This document shows, in pieces, positions 61,557 through 64,000 of a DNA stretch of 64,000 bases (positions are counted from its first letter, which is position 1; every line of letters begins with the position of its first letter). A model generated the notes under the pieces. That model searched no databases. It worked only from the letters and a program-made list of their open reading frames with translations, and was not told the DNA's origin. A program made the position numbers and the translations under genes. The stretch lies in the NCBI RefSeq assembly GCF_002022005.1, contig NZ_CP017258.1:1550001-1614000 (forward strand). Direction: 5' to 3'. This DNA is from Campylobacter pinnipediorum subsp. caledonicus (lineage in GTDB: Bacteria; Campylobacterota; Campylobacteria; Campylobacterales; Campylobacteraceae).

Positions 61557-64000
61557 ATGCAAAGACGAGATGCTTTAAAATTAGGTGGTTTAGTTGCCAG
61601 TATGCCATTAATTTCAAATGTAACGGCTTTAAATTTAATGGCAGATGAGCTAAATACTGGTCTTATAAAAAATGGAAAAGTTCTAACTGGTGCTCACTGG
61701 GGAATGCTTGAAGTTGATGTTAAAGACGGAAAAATAATTGGCTCAAAACCATATCAAAAAACAAGTGAAATTTATAACCCACTTCAATACTACACACAAG
61801 ATATGGTTTACAAAACTCGTGTCAAATACCCTATGGTAAGAAAAAGCTACCTTGAAAATCCAGATGATCCAAAGCCTGAACTTAGGGGCAAAGATGAATG
61901 GGTAAGAGTTAAATATGAAGATGCGATTAAGCTTGTTGCAAACGAGCTTAAAAAGACAAGAAAGCAAAAAGGCAACACAGCTGTATTTGCAGGAAGTTAT
62001 GGATGGAAATCAAGTGGAAATGTTCACAATTCAAGAATTTTATTGCATAGATTTATGAACTTAAGCGGTGGATTTGTTGGGTCTTTGGGGGATTATTCTA
62101 CAGCCGCATCACAAATAATAATGCCACACGTAGTAGGAAGCATAGAAGTTTATGAGCAACAAACAAGTTGGCCTGTGGTGCTAGAAAGTTCTCAAGTAGT
62201 CGTTATCTGGGGAGCAAATCCTATATCAACACTAAGAATTGCATGGACTGCCACAGATGAGCAAGGCTTTAAGTATTTCGAACAGCTCAAGAAAAGTAAT
62301 AAAAAAGTGATAATAATAGACCCTATAAGATCAGAAACAGCACAATATTTTGATAAGGCTGAATGGATAGCACCAAGACCAAACACAGATGTAGCTTTGA
62401 TGATGGGTATAGCACATTATCTATATACAAACAACAAATACGACAAAGATTTTATACAAGATTATACAGTTGGTTTTGATAAATTTATACCTTATTTGAC
62501 TGGTAAAGAAGATGGTATAGCAAAAGACACAAAATGGGCAAGTGACATAACCAAAATAAGCGAAGAAAAGATAAAACAATTAGCCGAAACTTTCTTTAAC
62601 AATAGAACAATGCTAATGAGTGGTTGGGGAATGCAAAGGGCGCAGTATGGAGAACAACCACATTGGATGCTTGTTACATTAGCTTGTATGCTTGGACAAA
62701 TAGGCCTAGAAGGTGGTGGTTTCGGTCTTAGCTATCATTACTCAAACGGCGGAGTACCTACTGCCAAAGGTGGTGTTATAAGTGGCGTTAATAGTGCAAG
62801 TGTTGGAATTTTTAATAAAAAAGGCGAATTTGTAGGAACAAGCAATGGTGCTTTTGATAAAAATGGAAGATTTGTAGCAAAGACAAATACAGATAATGGC
62901 ACTGGACAAAGTTGGCTACAAGAAGCAACAAAATATGCATTTCCTGTTGCCAGAATAGCCGATGCATTGCTAAATCCAGGAAAAACGATAGATCATAACG
63001 GCAACAAAATAACCTACCCTGATATAGATTTCATATATTGGGTTGGCGGAAATCCTTTTGTTCACCATCAAAATACAAACAAACTAAGAAAAGCTTGGCA
63101 AAAACCAAGAACCATTGTTGTAAACGAACCATACTGGACACCGACAGCAAAAATGGCAGATATCGTATTTCCAGCAACAACATCAAACGAAAGAAATGAT
63201 ATAACCATGACTGGGGATTACTCAAACATGAATATCGTTCCTATGAAACAAGTTGTTGAAAAATTCGAAGAGTCAAAAGATGATTATCAAATCTTTTCTG
63301 ATTTGTCAAAAGCATACGATGAAAAATTAGCAATAGCATATACAGATAATGGAAAAACAGAATTTGATTGGATAAAACAATATTACGATGGGGCATACAA
63401 ACAAGTAAAATCAATACCTGATTTATATACAGAAATGAAACCATTTGAAGAATTTTGGAATAGCAATAAACCGGTAACATTTTCATCAACTCCTGAGAGC
63501 GAATCATGGGTTAGATTTGGTGAGTTTAGAGAAGACCCGATATTAAATGCTCTTGGAACACCATCTGGGCTTATTGAAATTTATTCTGAAACTATAGAAA
63601 ATATGAACTATGATGATTGTAAACCTCATCCAACTTGGTTTGAACCAATAGAATGGCTTGGAATGAAAGACAAACCAGCACAATTTCATATGCTAAGCCC
63701 GCACCCAGCGGATAGACTTCACTCTCAGCTTAGTCACACATCTTTAAGAGACAAATACTCAATAACAGATAGAGAGCCTATATGGATAAATGAAAAAGAT
63801 GCTTTAAATCTAGGAATTAAAACAGGTGATCTTGTAAGAGTGTTTAATGAAAGGGGACAAATTTTAGCAGGTGCTCTTGTAACAAACAACGTATCTCAAG
63901 GTGTTGTAAAACTTGCTGAAGGCGCTTGGTATGATCCAGATAAAAATGGACTTTGCAAAAATGGTTGTGCAAATGTGTTAGCTCTTGATATACCTACCTC
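61557..64000 (+). CDS. Molybdopterin-dependent N-/S-oxide reductase (TorA/BisC type), partial
   Basis: 814 codons of a periplasmic molybdoenzyme that runs off the window. The twin-arginine signal MQRRDALKLGGLVA directs folded export. No N-terminal 4Fe-4S Cys motif is present, as in the DMSO/TMAO reductase group, and GDYSTAASQ carries the expected Ser ligand to Mo. Other guanine-dinucleotide cofactor segments (VIWGANPISTLR, IIDPIRSETA, LSPHPADRLHSQ) are clear. With the cytochrome it forms a two-gene anaerobic respiration operon. TMAO, DMSO or biotin sulfoxide preference cannot be told. Confidence 0.93.
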   Translation, partial: MQRRDALKLGGLVASMPLISNVTALNLMADELNTGLIKNGKVLTGAHWGMLEVDVKDGKIIGSKPYQKTSEIYNPLQYYTQDMVYKTRVKYPMVRKSYLENPDDPKPELRGKDEWVRVKYEDAIKLVANELKKTRKQKGNTAVFAGSYGWKSSGNVHNSRILLHRFMNLSGGFVGSLGDYSTAASQIIMPHVVGSIEVYEQQTSWPVVLESSQVVVIWGANPISTLRIAWTATDEQGFKYFEQLKKSNKKVIIIDPIRSETAQYFDKAEWIAPRPNTDVALMMGIAHYLYTNNKYDKDFIQDYTVGFDKFIPYLTGKEDGIAKDTKWASDITKISEEKIKQLAETFFNNRTMLMSGWGMQRAQYGEQPHWMLVTLACMLGQIGLEGGGFGLSYHYSNGGVPTAKGGVISGVNSASVGIFNKKGEFVGTSNGAFDKNGRFVAKTNTDNGTGQSWLQEATKYAFPVARIADALLNPGKTIDHNGNKITYPDIDFIYWVGGNPFVHHQNTNKLRKAWQKPRTIVVNEPYWTPTAKMADIVFPATTSNERNDITMTGDYSNMNIVPMKQVVEKFEESKDDYQIFSDLSKAYDEKLAIAYTDNGKTEFDWIKQYYDGAYKQVKSIPDLYTEMKPFEEFWNSNKPVTFSSTPESESWVRFGEFREDPILNALGTPSGLIEIYSETIENMNYDDCKPHPTWFEPIEWLGMKDKPAQFHMLSPHPADRLHSQLSHTSLRDKYSITDREPIWINEKDALNLGIKTGDLVRVFNERGQILAGALVTNNVSQGVVKLAEGAWYDPDKNGLCKNGCANVLALDIPT

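Overview
The window is low-GC, gene-dense bacterial DNA that reads as a Campylobacter chromosome. The gene order carB-mreC-mreB-clpX-lpxA-fabZ ... SPFH-ilvE-bcp-tautomerase, the CydAB pair with a DUF4492 gene, and a monohaem cytochrome next to a TorA/BisC-type reductase all match what I know of Campylobacter. The surface and accessory genes point to a host-associated species outside the C. jejuni/coli group (C. fetus/hyointestinalis-like). I cannot name the species.

Layout. 1-8.8 kb: 5' part of recA (-), a decayed gap, an AGCS amino-acid symporter (+), the cydAB cluster with two small membrane ORFs (-), pyrG and recJ (+). 8.8-22.4 kb: a long minus-strand run with a two-gene restriction-modification module coupled to carB, then mreC/mreB, clpX, lpxA, fabZ, a pseudopilin-like protein, two DUF2393 proteins, a truncated hisI remnant, an SPFH protein, ilvE, bcp and a tautomerase. 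22.4-42.5 kb: an accessory island of about 18.3 kb that splits a locus (140-aa membrane protein plus iron alcohol dehydrogenase) and leaves an imperfect 232-bp direct repeat on both sides. 42.5-52.3 kb: rnhB, a subtilisin-type autotransporter, pcm, an MBOAT acyltransferase between two mosaic paralogues (one with a G9 tract), nrdB and a Sua5/YrdC-like gene. 52.4-64 kb: gdhA, thrS-infC, a lic-type phosphorylcholine operon (licB frameshifted), ribB, and a cytochrome plus molybdopterin reductase running off the end.

The island is the most notable part. It is a two-partner/contact-dependent-inhibition-like system: a TpsB transporter, a 2876-aa TpsA/CdiA-like filament and several C-terminal modules. 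The TpsA tip reads as an alpha/beta-hydrolase (lipase-like) domain with a recognisable Ser (FHSQA), a following FGSP segment, Asp (DGDF) and His (SPHSSY). An exported lipoprotein gene overlaps it by ATGA. The lipoprotein is present three times, is itself an internal tandem duplication with conserved Cys pairs, and is mosaic between copies. I infer a lipase-class effector with a periplasmic lipoprotein immunity family. One copy sits behind the broken alcohol dehydrogenase through an in-frame fusion. Another follows a silent duplicate of the effector C-terminus that is joined to a signal peptide and interrupted by one TAA. A fourth, unrelated and frameshifted CdiA C-terminal remnant lies at the right edge.

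How the genes fit together: the core genes cover nucleotide synthesis, cell shape, lipid A and fatty acid synthesis, translation and respiration. The accessory genes concern the cell surface and competition: the contact-dependent system, the protease autotransporter, an acyl-modification cluster with a likely phase switch, and phosphorylcholine decoration.
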